NCBI GenBank assembly: GCA_002455215.1
Contig: DKKK01000123.1
Coordinates: forward strand, 289 to 8,385
Direction of reading: 5' to 3'
Length of the DNA: 8,097 nt
Source: Anaerolineales bacterium UBA6668
GTDB taxonomy: Bacteria; Chloroflexota; Anaerolineae; Anaerolineales; UBA6668
Shown here: piece by piece, positions 1 through 6,458 of the stretch
Numbering within the stretch: position 1 is the stretch's first letter
Layout: each line of letters opens with the position of its first letter
Position numbers and translations under genes: made by a program
Notes under the pieces: generated by a model
The model's input: only the letters and a program-made list of their open reading frames with translations
What the model was told of the DNA's origin: nothing
The model's database searches: none

Positions 1-338
1 GGCAGTTTGTCGGCGTGCGGGTGTAGTTTGACATATTTGCGATAAAACAAGCCAACATATTCCAACATGCGCACCACCATCCACGGGTGGTTGTCGGACT
101 GAAATTCCAGCAGTAGCACCACGAATACCGCTTGCTCTTGGTTCTTTAGCGGAATGCGAAAGAGCAAATCGCTTTGGCGTTTTTGGTTTTTGGCGCCAAA
201 ATATTCTGCGCCGATATCCGTCAGGCGTGTAAAGTCCAGTTCCTTTACCCACTCTTGCTGGACAAAACTTTCCAGCAATTCTTGCACAAGCTGTGGGTGC
301 AAGAACAGGCTTTTGTAGGCTTGGTCGTAGGATTGCAT
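1..338 (-). CDS. Rpn family PD-(D/E)XK nuclease / transposase-like protein, N-terminal part (runs off window)
   Basis: Open reading frame from the ATG at 338 to the left edge: 112 codons with no stop, so the C-terminus is missing. The translation starts MQSYDQAYKSLF and carries the features of the Rpn/Transposase_31 family. D57 lies in SDLLFR, followed by a hydrophobic strand ending in LLLEFQS (E78-x-Q80), the acidic D...E-x-Q core of this PD-(D/E)XK group. Then comes the typical helix with R90-M-L-E-Y and LFYRKY. Family members are DNA endonucleases linked to RecA-independent recombination, often present in many copies and frequently decayed; this copy is intact as far as it can be seen. There is no SD. 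A TGC-TATAAT extended -10 box ends 6 nt before the ATG, so the mRNA is probably leaderless. Family call is fairly sure; activity is not shown. Confidence 0.82.
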   Translation of the reverse strand, partial: MQSYDQAYKSLFLHPQLVQELLESFVQQEWVKELDFTRLTDIGAEYFGAKNQKRQSDLLFRIPLKNQEQAVFVVLLLEFQSDNHPWMVVRMLEYVGLFYRKYVKLHPHADKL

Positions 339-344
339 ATTTTT

Positions 345-353
345 ATTATAGCA
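345..353 (-). promoter_or_regulatory. Extended -10 promoter of the Rpn-type gene (TGC-TATAAT)
   Basis: Read on the minus strand, TATAAT occupies 350 to 345 and is preceded by TG at the -15/-14 positions. Only six bases (AAAAAT) separate it from the ATG at 338, so the expected transcription start is at or within a base or two of the A of the start codon. No convincing -35 hexamer is seen, as is usual for extended -10 promoters. Confidence 0.6.
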
Positions 354-442
354 TGAAGGGAAACAGCAGTTACCGAAAACCTGGCGTGGCAAAAGCAAGC
401 GATTCTTAGCCCAGTAATTTCTAGGTAGAGTGATTGGGTGAT

Positions 443-465
443 AAAAAAACAGCCTTCTATTGCCG
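443..465 (-). terminator. Weak candidate terminator downstream of the glycosyltransferase operon
   Basis: On the minus strand, CGGC (465-462) and GCTG (453-450) can form a short 4-bp stem (one G-U pair) with an 8-nt loop, followed directly by seven T (449-443). It lies about 60 nt past the stop codon at 527. The stem is short, so the call is tentative; no better hairpin was found between 339 and 526. Confidence 0.25.
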
Positions 466-526
466 AGTTTTTGACGAGTGTCCGAGTCCCCATGACACCC
501 TTAATTCCATTATTTTTTTAATTCTA

Positions 527-1711
527 TTAATTTTCTTCCCTTACCATTGCCAAAATACGCTCGGCGCGTTTTTCCCAAGTGTGGGTTTGTGCCGCAAATA
601 GGGCTTGGCTGGCAAGTGCGTGTGCTAGGCTTGGTTGGTCAAATAAGCGCTGGATACCCGCCGCCAAATCCGCCGCAGAATCCGGAGCGACCAGATAGGC
701 GGTTTCTTCATGGCTGAGAATTTCGCGTAAAGAAGGTAAATCCGATGCCACAATCGCACGTTCTGCCGCCATATATTCAAATAATTTAAGCGGGGAAGTG
801 TGGTTGCGTGAAATTTCCGCTTGCCCACTATTGGGTAGAACCAACACATCTGCCGCCGCCAACCATAGTGGTACTTGCTCCGGGCGCACATAACCAGCAA
901 AGCGCACATTTTCTGCCCTTACTTCCCGCGCCAATGCCTGCACTCGCGGCAATTCTTCGGGTGTTCCCCCTACTAGGCACACATTCACCCCCTTTAGCAG
1001 TGGCGCGGCATGCACTAACGTATCTACGCCCTTCCATGTGTACATCTGCCCGACATACATGGCAAGCTTTTCGTTGGGAGCAATCCCCAACTGTTGGCGG
1101 GCGGCGCTTTGCGAAATCTGATTAAACTGCGAAACTTCTGCCGCATCGGGAATGACACGAATGCGCTCGGCAGGCACACCCAATTGCTGGTATTCTTGGG
1201 CGAGCAGGTGTGTCAGCACACTCAAGCCACTCAGGCGCTTTGCCATCCAGCCTTGCAAGCGCAGTCCACTTGCCGAGCTGGGGAAAGTATGCGCTTCGTA
1301 GAACACCTTTTGACGCGGACGCACAGCACACAACAATGCGGCAGTGGTGCTGTCGCGCGTGTACCACACATCCGGGCTATGACGCAAAATCACGCCCAGC
1401 AAAGACAAGTGATAGGTTGCCGATTGCAACGCATTGGCAAAGCGAAAGCCCAGCATCTGCCAACTTTTGGGCAATTTCACCACCCAGTCAAAGACATCCC
1501 ACGAACTGAGTGTTACTCGGTTGACTGCGTTTTTCAAGCCATAATACGCTTGTAAATCTGTTACCTTTGCCAAAAAATCGCGGTTTTTGCGCCAAGCATG
1601 GAACAAGGTCAGGTTTACCTGTCCCGCCAAAGCCGAACAGGTCTTCATAATTTGAATCGCGTGGGCTTTTTCGCCCGGTAAACGCGAATTGGTCAAGTAA
1701 AAAAAGCGCAT
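527..1711 (-). CDS. GT4-type glycosyltransferase (glycosyl transferases group 1)
   Basis: 394 aa, a normal length for the GT4 family with its GT-B fold. The N-terminal acceptor half opens with MRFFYLTNSRLPGEKAHAIQ, where G13-E-K-A-H17 is the usual glycine loop region, and contains YTRD (117-120) and YEAH (138-141). The C-terminal nucleotide-sugar half has VGQMYTWKG (220-228), VGG (247-249) and TSPLKLFEYMAAERAIVASD (305-324), where K309 and E312 are the expected donor-binding residues. The first Glu of the classical E-x7-E is not present, as in many GT4 members with the SPLKLFEYM form. A cytosolic or membrane-face sugar transfer is expected; donor and acceptor cannot be told from sequence. The frame is open up to 1768, but I chose ATG 1711 because the conserved N-terminus begins there and the longer start would overlap the upstream gene. 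It follows the DUF2723 gene by 14 nt with only a T-rich spacer and no SD. Confidence 0.88.
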   Translation of the reverse strand: MRFFYLTNSRLPGEKAHAIQIMKTCSALAGQVNLTLFHAWRKNRDFLAKVTDLQAYYGLKNAVNRVTLSSWDVFDWVVKLPKSWQMLGFRFANALQSATYHLSLLGVILRHSPDVWYTRDSTTAALLCAVRPRQKVFYEAHTFPSSASGLRLQGWMAKRLSGLSVLTHLLAQEYQQLGVPAERIRVIPDAAEVSQFNQISQSAARQQLGIAPNEKLAMYVGQMYTWKGVDTLVHAAPLLKGVNVCLVGGTPEELPRVQALAREVRAENVRFAGYVRPEQVPLWLAAADVLVLPNSGQAEISRNHTSPLKLFEYMAAERAIVASDLPSLREILSHEETAYLVAPDSAADLAAGIQRLFDQPSLAHALASQALFAAQTHTWEKRAERILAMVREEN

Positions 1712-1725
1712 AGAAAATAAAAATA

Positions 1726-4221
1726 TTAGTGAATGGGTAAATTTTGTCCGGTGCGGGTCAAACGCCAATCTCCTAAGGGCAGTACTTGCCCGCTGAAGTG
1801 GTCATACACAGTGAGAGTCAGGTGGGCGGTGCTGGGGTCAGCATTGGCAGGGAGTGGGATGCGGTGGCGGTCATGCAGAGTGTAGCCCGGTATCCATTTT
1901 AGTGTTGGAATGGCGCCACCTGCCGGGATAAAATCGTGCTGTGCCTGCCAGCCATCTCCCCACGCTTGCACCGATACCACCCAATCCGCCGTCAGTGGGC
2001 GAAGCGCTTGCCATTGCAAATCCACCACCCATTCTGTGCCATCCATCCATTGCGAAACGTCCACCAACAGCAAATCACCGCCAAAGGTTTGCCAGCGCTC
2101 ACTAGGATGAGATGCTTGTAGGGTTGTGCGTTGACTCGCCACTTGTAAATACGGTTGAGTGGGCGCCGCCGCCAGGCTGATAATGGAGTAGCCAGCATTG
2201 GGTGGGCAAGTGGAGTCGCCATCGTGAGCGCCGTCCACATCAAATTGGAACGAAAAGCCCATCGGACTCGGGCGACATTGCACACGCAGGCGCGGTTGGT
2301 CGGGCAAGGTGAAATCGTAGCCGTAGCCAGAAAAATAAGGGTGAAGGGGCAGGGAATGTGGGCTTGGCAGGGGATGTGTAGCTGGTAGAATCCGGAGTTT
2401 GCCTAGCGCCTGTGCGGGTTGCCCATCTTGGGTGAGCAAGCGTGTACCATCCGGTAGGTATGCCCCCACTTGCAGGGTGTGTTCTCCGAGTGGGGCAAAT
2501 GGCGAAACGGTGAGTGGGTAGCGTGCCGCCAACAAATCGCCTGCCCGCAGTTGGCTGGCAGGGTAGTTGGTATCGAATTGGGCAGAGATAGTGCCATCTG
2601 GCGCGATCAGTTGGGCGAAAAAGCGAATGTCCTGCAGGGCGGGGGGCGCTTGCCAAACTAGCCACAGTGGTATGCTCTCGCCAAGAGTAACTTCCTCCGC
2701 TACAGCCCGCTTTCCCACCAATTGCCAATTGTCTTGCCAAGAGTACTGCACAGGTGTCAGCCCTACCGGTAATTGGGTCGGATAGTGCAGGGTCACCAGC
2801 CAGCCCACCCCAAGCGCACTGCCGAGTGGGGTAAATGCCAGCTCGCTAGCAGAAAATTCATTGGGGTAAAAGCTTGTCACCACCAGCGGGCGTTTACCGA
2901 TGTTTGCCCGCAATTCATCTACCCAATTTTGCGCCAATGATTCACCATGTGGGTAGACATAACGCACCTCCACATCGGCACGCAGTCCTTCCACTTGTTG
3001 TAAATACCACAAAGGAGTTGCCCAATGCCAGTTGGCGAGTACCAGCGCATCGGGTGGGGCTTGTTCGAGCAGGGCTTGAGCGGTTTGGCGGGTGCTGTTA
3101 TCTTGTGCCAGTGTGCGGTAAGCCGGGAAATTGCGTGTGCCTTGCCAGAGCGCCAAACCAAGAATGAGTAGTGCTAACGGGCGGGTAAGTGCGGGATGTA
3201 AACTTAACAGCGATTGTCCAACCAGCCATGCTAGCAGTAAATAGGCGGGTAGTAAATATTCTACAGTTTGTGGAGCGCGATAGGTGATTGCTACCCAAGC
3301 GTGGATGAGCAGTGCCGCCCAGCCAAACCAGCCGGATTTGTGGCGCAAGGCAGGCAAAGCGAGCAGGAGTGCAATGCCCCACAGCGGGTTGCCAAACTGA
3401 AATTCGCCGATATTCCACAAAATGCGTAGGCGGTCAAGTAAGGCAGAGAGCTGGGCGTAGTAAAAAAAGTCACCGCCAAAACCGGTGGCGAAGATGTGTT
3501 CACGAAAACCTTGCCAAGTGGCGAGCTTTTCGCCTGCTAGGAATGCGCCGACACTGCCACGCCACGGAAAATATAACAAAACTATCAGCGGGAGTGCCCC
3601 CGCCAGCCCGATTGCCAGCCATTGACGCGGTTGACGTAAAAAGCGGGCATTGATGGCGAGTAGCCCTAGGCTGAGCGTCGCTCCGATAAATATCAGTGAT
3701 GCGTGGTGGGTAATGCCGATGGATAGACATATGACGAATGCGAGTAGTGGGCGGCTGGTGGGTGTGGTTGGGGCGGTGGTAGATGGGTATGCGCTGAAAG
3801 CCCAGAGCGCACCGACTAAGCATAGTCCCGCCAAACTGCGCACATTGGCGGTGGTGGCAAGGCTCCAAAAGGTGGTGCTGGTGGCAATGAACACAACTAC
3901 GGCTGTTCCGACCATGCGCTTGGCTAGTGGGGTGGCGGTGGGTTGGCTGGTTTGTACGGCTTGGTAAAGGCAGTAGAGTGTAAGTGCGGCTGTGACCACC
4001 GAGAGTAGGTTGAGCGCATAGGCGGGCGAAGAAAAAAACAGCCCCCACACATGCCCAAGCAAAGTGTATAGGGCAAAGCCCGGCGGGTGGGCAACCCCCA
4101 ACACTGCTGACACTACTTGAAATTCGCCGGCATCTGAAGGCAAAATATCCGGGGCAAGTGTGCTGACGTATAGGCAGATACTGGCAAGCGCCAATACAAT
4201 AGGGAAGCGTTGACGGAGCAT
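1726..4221 (-). CDS. DUF2723 (GT117, TMEM260-like) membrane glycosyltransferase with beta-rich C-terminal extension
   Basis: 831 aa. Residues 1-360 are a multi-spanning membrane region of the GT-C type. The DUF2723 signature is clear: TLAPDILPSDAGEFQ with D30 and E33 at the start of the first extracytoplasmic loop, then AHPPG (44-48), N71 and LATTANV after the following helices, THHASL (171-176) and YFPWRG (217-222). In eukaryotes the homologue TMEM260 is a protein O-mannosyltransferase that uses lipid-linked mannose; the substrate here is unknown. From about residue 370 there is a soluble part with a Trp-rich segment (NWHWATPLWYLQ), then two beta-rich stretches (about 490-610 and 640-831) that may bind glycan or polypeptide outside the cell. 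It is the first gene of a two-gene unit with the GT4 gene. There is no SD. A TATACT box at 4232-4237 ends 10 nt before the ATG, implying a very short leader, though a longer leader from about 4572 is also possible. Confidence 0.85.
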   Translation of the reverse strand: MLRQRFPIVLALASICLYVSTLAPDILPSDAGEFQVVSAVLGVAHPPGFALYTLLGHVWGLFFSSPAYALNLLSVVTAALTLYCLYQAVQTSQPTATPLAKRMVGTAVVVFIATSTTFWSLATTANVRSLAGLCLVGALWAFSAYPSTTAPTTPTSRPLLAFVICLSIGITHHASLIFIGATLSLGLLAINARFLRQPRQWLAIGLAGALPLIVLLYFPWRGSVGAFLAGEKLATWQGFREHIFATGFGGDFFYYAQLSALLDRLRILWNIGEFQFGNPLWGIALLLALPALRHKSGWFGWAALLIHAWVAITYRAPQTVEYLLPAYLLLAWLVGQSLLSLHPALTRPLALLILGLALWQGTRNFPAYRTLAQDNSTRQTAQALLEQAPPDALVLANWHWATPLWYLQQVEGLRADVEVRYVYPHGESLAQNWVDELRANIGKRPLVVTSFYPNEFSASELAFTPLGSALGVGWLVTLHYPTQLPVGLTPVQYSWQDNWQLVGKRAVAEEVTLGESIPLWLVWQAPPALQDIRFFAQLIAPDGTISAQFDTNYPASQLRAGDLLAARYPLTVSPFAPLGEHTLQVGAYLPDGTRLLTQDGQPAQALGKLRILPATHPLPSPHSLPLHPYFSGYGYDFTLPDQPRLRVQCRPSPMGFSFQFDVDGAHDGDSTCPPNAGYSIISLAAAPTQPYLQVASQRTTLQASHPSERWQTFGGDLLLVDVSQWMDGTEWVVDLQWQALRPLTADWVVSVQAWGDGWQAQHDFIPAGGAIPTLKWIPGYTLHDRHRIPLPANADPSTAHLTLTVYDHFSGQVLPLGDWRLTRTGQNLPIH

Positions 4222-4231
4222 AGCTTGGCTA

Positions 4232-4237
4232 AGTATA
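4232..4237 (-). promoter_or_regulatory. Candidate -10 box of the DUF2723-GT4 unit (TATACT)
   Basis: TATACT on the minus strand, ending 10 nt before the ATG at 4221. It would give a leader of only about 3-5 nt. No TG extension and no clear -35 are seen, so it is weaker than the boxes at 345-353 and 4636-4644. Confidence 0.4.
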
Positions 4238-4269
4238 CCTTAGAACGCTATGCAAGATGGGGGATTTTG

Positions 4270-4304
4270 CTATATTCGGCACGGGTTAGACGTGTCGAAT
4301 ATAG
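4270..4304. repeat. 14-bp inverted repeat with 7-bp centre
   Basis: Left arm 4270-4283 and right arm 4291-4304 are inverted copies that differ at one position (a G-T pair if folded). The central 7 bases are GGTTAGA. Neither strand has a T-run after it, so it is not a typical terminator. Its position 49-83 bp upstream of the DUF2723 start fits a protein-binding operator or a leader hairpin. The arm-spacer-arm size also resembles tyrosine-recombinase core sites, but no recombinase or second copy is visible here. Confidence 0.6.
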
Positions 4305-4364
4305 AGTTGGTAGGGATGAACACTTTCTGGAGCTCGCTGAAGAAACTTGTTGAGAATTGCTTAA

Positions 4365-4398
4365 ACACAAAACCGCCTAAAGGTAAGCGGTTTTGTGT
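4365..4398 (-). terminator. Perfect 12-bp stem with U-rich tail, probable terminator (could work on both strands)
   Basis: Arms 4365-4376 and 4387-4398 are perfect complements around a 10-nt loop. The GC-rich core is CCGC/GCGG, and TTTTGTGT follows it on both strands, continuing into TTTAAG on the minus strand. The flanking genes are divergent, so neither needs a terminator here. It therefore points to a transcript that starts inside the gap, most simply the one from the minus-strand promoter at 4579-4606, or to an attenuator in a long DUF2723 leader. Confidence 0.55.
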
Positions 4399-4407
4399 GG
4401 GAGTGGG

Positions 4408-4456
4408 TGTATCAGTTTACATTTGGCACATGACCAAATGTGATCGCATTGATACA
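4408..4456. repeat. Nested inverted repeats (8-bp inner, 7-bp outer)
   Basis: The inner arms ACATTTGG (4419-4426) and CCAAATGT (4434-4441) enclose a 7-nt loop. The outer arms TGTATCA (4408-4414) and TGATACA (4450-4456) are also perfect. This could fold as one RNA stem with an internal loop, or hold overlapping operator half-sites: the 4436-4459 segment is itself a near-palindrome bounded by AAATGT and ACATTT. Confidence 0.5.
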
Positions 4457-4578
4457 TTTTCTAACATTTGAACTCACTTTCAGTTTTCCCTGATTACAAG
4501 TTATTGTTGGAAAGAGACCAACCTGTCTTACACCAATACGAAGCGTTTACTGTTACCCTTGGGACTACTATCTATCTA

Positions 4579-4606
4579 TTTATAGAATAAGTGTAAATTC
4601 TGACAA
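4579..4606 (-). promoter_or_regulatory. Minus-strand sigma-70-like promoter in the divergent gap
   Basis: TTGTCA (4606-4601), a 16-nt spacer, then TATAAA (4584-4579): five of six consensus bases in each box and a permitted spacing. The predicted start is near 4572. It is about 350 nt upstream of the DUF2723 start and is followed by the terminator-like stem at 4365-4398. Confidence 0.45.
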
Positions 4607-4635
4607 TAATTCTCACAATTTTTGCAAATCTTCAA

Positions 4636-4644
4636 TGTTATACT
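4636..4644 (+). promoter_or_regulatory. Extended -10 promoter of the phosphoesterase gene (TGT-TATACT)
   Basis: TG at 4636-4637 and TATACT at 4639-4644, followed by only six bases (TGGTTT) before the ATG at 4651. The expected transcription start coincides with the start codon, giving a leaderless mRNA. The layout matches that of the Rpn-type gene at 345-353. Confidence 0.6.
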
Positions 4645-4650
4645 TGGTTT

Positions 4651-5214
4651 ATGTCAATGCTACTTGCTGTGATTGCCGATACGCATGTGGGAGACCGCGA
4701 GAAGTCCCTACCCGACAGTGTGCTTACCACCCTGCAAGCCAGCCAGCCCCAGCAGATTTTCCATGCTGGCGATATTGTTGCGCCACAAGTTTTGCAACAG
4801 TTGGCACAGGTTGCCCCAACCGTTGCGGTGCAGGGTAATGTGGATTTTTTGCACTGGCGCAATTGGCGCTTGCCTTTGGCGCGTTCTTTTGAAATTGAAG
4901 GTTTGCGCATTGGCTTGACGCACGGGCATGGCGGCTGGGGGCAGTATTTATACGAAAAATGGGTCTATCTGCGCGGCGGTCCCATGGCGCTTCCGATTGA
5001 ATTTTATCTGACACGCTTGCCGCGTTTGTTTGCCACAGAAATGGATGTGGTTATTTTTGGGCATACGCATCGCCCGTTTCGGCGCAAGATTGGCAATACG
5101 TTGTATTTTAACCCCGGCTCGGTTGGACGCGCCCACGGGTTTGAGCATATCCCACAGATTGGCTTTTTACACCTAGAGCGCGGGCAGGTGCGAACAGAAT
5201 GGACGCGGGTGTGA
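4651..5214 (+). CDS. YfcE/MJ0936-type metallophosphoesterase
   Basis: 187 aa, the usual size of the small calcineurin-like phosphoesterases of this family, which hydrolyse phosphodiesters using two metal ions, often Mn2+. All metal-site motifs are present and ordered: D10-T-H12, H38-A-G-D41, G62-N63-V-D65, H91-G-H93 and G137-H-T-H140, followed by FNPGS (153-157), typical of YfcE-like members. There is no signal peptide or membrane segment, so the protein is cytoplasmic; the physiological substrate is unknown. ATG 4651 is preferred because a TGT-TATACT box ends 6 nt before it; an in-frame ATG at 4657 is the only close alternative. There is no SD. It is transcribed alone, divergent from the DUF2723 unit and convergent with the lipoprotein gene. 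No good terminator is seen in 5215-5279: the T-run at 5250-5256 lacks a stem. Confidence 0.92.
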   Translation: MSMLLAVIADTHVGDREKSLPDSVLTTLQASQPQQIFHAGDIVAPQVLQQLAQVAPTVAVQGNVDFLHWRNWRLPLARSFEIEGLRIGLTHGHGGWGQYLYEKWVYLRGGPMALPIEFYLTRLPRLFATEMDVVIFGHTHRPFRRKIGNTLYFNPGSVGRAHGFEHIPQIGFLHLERGQVRTEWTRV

Positions 5215-5279
5215 GAGTGCTGGGCTGGAGAGAAATGGGCAAGTTATGATTTTTTTCACTCAGTCCTGCCAGTTTCTTT

Positions 5280-6449
5280 TTAAGGAACCCACCCACTGTA
5301 CAAAGCCATATAAGGTGAACCTTCTCCAAATATTTTTTGGATGATGTCAACATCATCGCGATGGTTACGGGCAATATCATAGAGAAAAACTTTCTCACCG
5401 GTTTCGTCGCATTTCAAAAAAGTATAAGCCCCATCTGGTGAAATTGCATCGGCAATCCAGTGACAATTTTCTAATAGGAGCTTGTGTGATGGATGGGCAA
5501 CATCGTAATAAAAGAGATAGGCGTGTGGGAAGGCAGTCTCTGACCAACCATAGAGAAAACCCTGTGAGTTTGGAAGCCAATAGACAGTGCCGACTGCATT
5601 TTCCAATACAGTTATTAGGGTTTTATCTTCCATGTTGTAAAGGTACATATTGCTCACCTGTGAGAAACCTGTTTCTGCCAAATTGGCATTGAAAGACAGC
5701 CATGCCTTGTCTGGTGATAAGGCGAGAGAACCAAAATAGCGGTAATTCGGTAAGATGTTTTGTTGCTCTTGGCTCTCTAGGTTATACTGAAATAAATACC
5801 CATCCTTTACCAGCAACACTTCGTGGGTGTTCATCCAGTCAATAAAACCATAACCGGACAGAATCAGTTCATTTTCAGTCTGGACATTTTTAATCACAGT
5901 TTCTTGTTCGCTTTGTGCGTTGCCAACAACGACGTCGCGTGTAATAAAACTGCGTGAAAATGCAACTTGCATTCCTGATGGTGACCAGATTGCACCAAAC
6001 TCTGTCCTATCTGGTTGGGTTAGCATATTGAGTAATTCCCCCTCAGCAGAATACAAAACTTGCATAACCTGAAAAAAATTTGGCTGATATACTGAAATAA
6101 ATTGATGGTTTAGCGGATGCCAAGCAATCGGGCTATATAAATTGGAGAAGAAGGGTGGCGTTATGCGGATTTGCTTATCGGCACACGATACGGTTTGCAA
6201 ATAACAATCTTCGTTAAATAAGAGTATTCGTTTTGCCATTTCTCCAGTCTCTTTTTGAGTGACCGTTCGGTCATTGACGACTAGATACCAAGTCGGGGTA
6301 AATTGTGTGGTTGGTTCTGTATGTGTATCTTGAAAAGTGGGTGTTACGCTAAGAACTGGAAGCTGTGTTGGTGTCGGTAGTAAAGTCGTTGTGGAATCAG
6401 TGCATCCGACTAACAGAACCAGTATTAGGAATGAAAAATACGTTTTCAT
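5280..6449 (-). CDS. Lipoprotein with TolB/WD40-like six-repeat beta-propeller
   Basis: 389 aa. MKTYFSFLILVLLVGC is a lipoprotein signal peptide with lipobox L13-V-G-C16. A Pro/Thr-rich linker follows (about 17-53), then a beta-propeller. Six PD40-like strand motifs can be read: IAWHPLNHQFIS (108-119), AIWSPSGMQVAF (153-164), FIDWMNTHEVLLV (202-214), LALSPDKAWLSF (242-253), VYWLPNSQGFLY (289-300) and DAISPDGAYTFL (334-345). Such proteins sit on the outer face of the membrane; no ligand or enzyme activity can be named. C82 and C89 could form a small disulphide loop. The frame is open up to 6497, but I chose ATG 6449 because the signal peptide begins there and the longer start would fall inside the 6482-6537 hairpin. 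There is no SD; TTGACA and a 12-bp palindrome lie just upstream. It ends 66 nt from the convergent phosphoesterase gene. Confidence 0.8.
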   Translation of the reverse strand: MKTYFSFLILVLLVGCTDSTTTLLPTPTQLPVLSVTPTFQDTHTEPTTQFTPTWYLVVNDRTVTQKETGEMAKRILLFNEDCYLQTVSCADKQIRITPPFFSNLYSPIAWHPLNHQFISVYQPNFFQVMQVLYSAEGELLNMLTQPDRTEFGAIWSPSGMQVAFSRSFITRDVVVGNAQSEQETVIKNVQTENELILSGYGFIDWMNTHEVLLVKDGYLFQYNLESQEQQNILPNYRYFGSLALSPDKAWLSFNANLAETGFSQVSNMYLYNMEDKTLITVLENAVGTVYWLPNSQGFLYGWSETAFPHAYLFYYDVAHPSHKLLLENCHWIADAISPDGAYTFLKCDETGEKVFLYDIARNHRDDVDIIQKIFGEGSPYMALYSGWVP

Positions 6450-6458
6450 AAACGTGTC

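Larger units (their letters stand above)
4365..4572 (-). ncRNA. Candidate structured small RNA or 5' leader (about 208 nt)
   Basis: This would run from a start about 7 nt after the -10 at 4579-4584 to the hairpin at 4365-4398. From 5' to 3' on the minus strand it contains a 5-bp stem GTTGG/CCAAC with a 7-nt loop (about 4504-4522), the nested stem-loop at 4408-4456, and the terminal 12-bp stem with its U-rich tail. The only frames inside are very short, for example a 16-codon one near 4458. I do not recognise an Rfam family. It could be a free small RNA, or a leader whose terminator controls the DUF2723-GT4 unit. The call is inferred from signals alone. Confidence 0.35.
4222..4650. other. Non-coding divergent gap with several inverted repeats
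   Basis: This 429-bp stretch separates the divergent DUF2723 and phosphoesterase genes. It is AT-rich and I see no credible gene in it; a 73-codon plus-strand frame at 4250-4471 has no start signal and simply crosses the hairpins. It holds the near-start TATACT box of DUF2723 (4232-4237), a 35-bp inverted repeat (4270-4304), a perfect 12-bp terminator-like stem (4365-4398), a nested stem-loop pair (4408-4456), a minus-strand promoter (4579-4606) and the extended -10 of the phosphoesterase gene (4636-4644). The motif ACATTTG or its complement recurs at 4419, 4435 and 4464. Confidence 0.7.

Noticed and set aside
464..487. Three CGAGT copies within 24 bp
   Set aside because: Short motif with uneven spacing (11 and 8 bp); no support for an operator or an origin.
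245..493. 82-codon minus-strand frame upstream of the Rpn-type gene
   Set aside because: It overlaps the Rpn coding sequence in another frame, has no SD and resembles no family; the Rpn frame has clear catalytic motifs.
501..529. 12-bp direct repeat TTAATTC(C/T)ATTA at 501 and 518
   Set aside because: Short, AT-rich and low in complexity; likely chance.
1094..1555. 153-codon plus-strand frame
   Set aside because: It lies antisense inside the conserved GT4 gene; composition and lack of start signal mark it as a shadow frame.
1712..1768. Longer start for the GT4 gene
   Set aside because: It would overlap the end of DUF2723 and add 19 residues before the conserved GT4 N-terminus.
2240..2740. 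166-codon minus-strand frame inside the DUF2723 gene
   Set aside because: Alternative frame of a confidently identified gene with no independent start signal.
3500..4048. 182-codon minus-strand frame inside the DUF2723 gene
   Set aside because: Shadow of the membrane region of DUF2723; His/Pro/Arg-rich composition is typical of a frame-shifted reading.
4270..4456. Repeats in the gap as a CRISPR array or insertion sequence ends
   Set aside because: The stems have different sequences, no regular direct repeat with spacers exists, and no transposase or target duplication is seen.
4250..4471. 73-codon plus-strand frame in the divergent gap
   Set aside because: No SD or promoter, it crosses three inverted repeats and resembles no protein family.
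5250..5256. T-run after the phosphoesterase gene as a terminator
   Set aside because: No stable stem can be formed directly before it.
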